6,912 nucleotides of DNA from Bacteriovoracaceae bacterium UBA1018 (GTDB lineage: Bacteria > Bdellovibrionota > UBA1018). The notes under the pieces were generated by a model, which saw only the letters and a program-made list of their open reading frames with translations, made no database searches and was not told the DNA's origin. The stretch spans positions 76,463 to 83,374 of the forward strand of contig DBAE01000156.1 in NCBI GenBank assembly GCA_002291495.1, written 5' to 3'. Below are positions 6,348 through 6,912 of the stretch, piece by piece; positions within the stretch are counted from its first letter, which is position 1, and the number at the start of each line of letters is the position of its first letter. Made by a program: the position numbers and the translations under genes.

Positions 6348-6912
6348 TAAATATTTGCTCCATCACTTTGATTGCATCTGCAAGATTAGGATATTGTTTA
6401 AAGCTCTTACCCGTCACGTCAAATAGTGATTGTTTAATAATTTCGACATAGCCTTCGATCCAGCCCATCGCATGAAACGGAGGAAGCTTAGTTCCAAGTT
6501 CTTGATGAGAGCGCCTGATCACCCTTTGTGTCGAGCCCTCACCTATGACAATTTCATCTGCGTTTAGAAATTTCCAGGTTGCGGAAGCTCGGGTACCTAG
6601 AACCACCATCTCAAATTGATTTGATGCTCCATGAACAGTCTTTGAAATCGAAGCTAGCCCTCTTATCCCCCCCGCGAACTCCATTTGAAGGTGAACGTGA
6701 TTATCACGATGAGACGCTTCAGCATTCGCATAGGACAGCCAATAGGATAGGGCTTTAGGTTCTTGTCCGGCCAGATAAAAGGCCATGTCTATCCAGTGGG
6801 TACCCAGATCAAGCAGAGTATCGTGCGGCCCATTCACAGCCAGGTCATTTTTCCAGCTCGATTTTTTGATACTATTTGGATTGAGCGCTTTTTGAGCTGC
6901 AGACGACTGCCA
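6331..6912 (-). CDS. Gfo/Idh/MocA-family oxidoreductase, C-terminal part
   Basis: The last 193 residues of a protein whose start lies beyond the right edge; the frame is open to base 6912 (reading WQSSAAQKALNPNSIKK...). The visible part is the C-terminal alpha/beta substrate-binding domain of NAD(P)-dependent sugar and cyclitol dehydrogenases. The hallmark LLDLGTHWIDMAFYLAG is present, with the family's D.G.H..D residues, the His being part of the active site. Beta-sheet strands follow (HLQMEFAGGIRGLASIS; FEMVVLGTRASATWKF), then the closing helices with GWIEGYVEIIKQSL and DAIKVMEQIFNGKRI. The Rossmann domain with the GxGxxG motif is off-window, so cofactor and substrate cannot be judged. A GTG at 6837 could be taken as a start, but coding potential continues upstream of it. 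The stop overlaps the sseB-like gene by 17 bp. Confidence 0.9.
   Translation of the reverse strand, partial: WQSSAAQKALNPNSIKKSSWKNDLAVNGPHDTLLDLGTHWIDMAFYLAGQEPKALSYWLSYANAEASHRDNHVHLQMEFAGGIRGLASISKTVHGASNQFEMVVLGTRASATWKFLNADEIVIGEGSTQRVIRRSHQELGTKLPPFHAMGWIEGYVEIIKQSLFDVTGKSFKQYPNLADAIKVMEQIFNGKRI

Noticed and set aside
6331..6837. GTG at 6837 as the start of the oxidoreductase gene
   Set aside because: The frame continues open to the window edge with family-like sequence upstream, and the family needs a Rossmann domain before this point; the gene is partial, not short.
1..6912. CRISPR arrays, insertion sequences, tRNA or rRNA genes, toxin-antitoxin or defence systems
   Set aside because: No periodic repeats with spacers, transposase-like frames, terminal inverted repeats, cloverleaf-type sequence or recognisable defence domains were seen on either strand.

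Overview
The window looks like a Gram-negative chromosome with moderate GC (about half by eye) and very dense packing. Four of the seven clear protein genes carry a lipoprotein signal peptide. One ends in a domain resembling the TonB-like (AgmX/PglI type) tail common in Myxococcota and Bdellovibrionota, and another is a cysteine-rich lipoprotein with an HEARH zinc motif. This suggests a Bdellovibrionota-like or related deltaproteobacterial host. That is inference from protein style, not from a marker gene; there is no rRNA, tRNA or ribosomal protein gene here.

Layout. Bases 41-3241 hold three genes on the minus strand. Read in transcription order they are a 352-aa cysteine-rich lipoprotein (3241 to 2183), a 196-aa lipoprotein (2156 to 1566) and a 12-TM APC-family amino acid permease (1504 to 41). 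The gaps are 26 and 61 bp, so they may be one transcription unit. A 206-bp AT-rich divergent intergenic region (3242-3447) carries a plausible minus-strand promoter with three AGTTAAT repeats, and a weaker plus-strand promoter. The single plus-strand gene (3448-4398) is a lipoprotein with an HExxH motif, probably a zinc metallopeptidase-like protein at the outer membrane; its start codon is ambiguous.

Convergent to it is a second minus-strand operon that enters from beyond the right edge. It holds the C-terminal part of a Gfo/Idh/MocA-family oxidoreductase (6912 to 6331), an SseB-family protein (6347 to 5532), and a lipoprotein with an AgmX/TonB-like tail (5539 to 4700). All three overlap by 17 and 8 bp, so they are probably translationally coupled. 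Fourteen bases after the lipoprotein stop lies a further reading frame (4685 to 4375). It is open only if two single-T insertions, 31 bp apart, are removed; it then gives a clean 102-aa protein that ends inside the 3' end of the plus-strand gene. This looks like a recently broken fourth gene of the operon (or two sequencing errors) and is the most useful non-obvious observation here.

No mobile element, CRISPR array, RNA gene or defence system is visible. The genes point to amino acid uptake, envelope lipoproteins of unknown function, and a small operon linking a sugar-type dehydrogenase to an SseB-like protein. No functional link between the two minus-strand blocks can be shown from the sequence.
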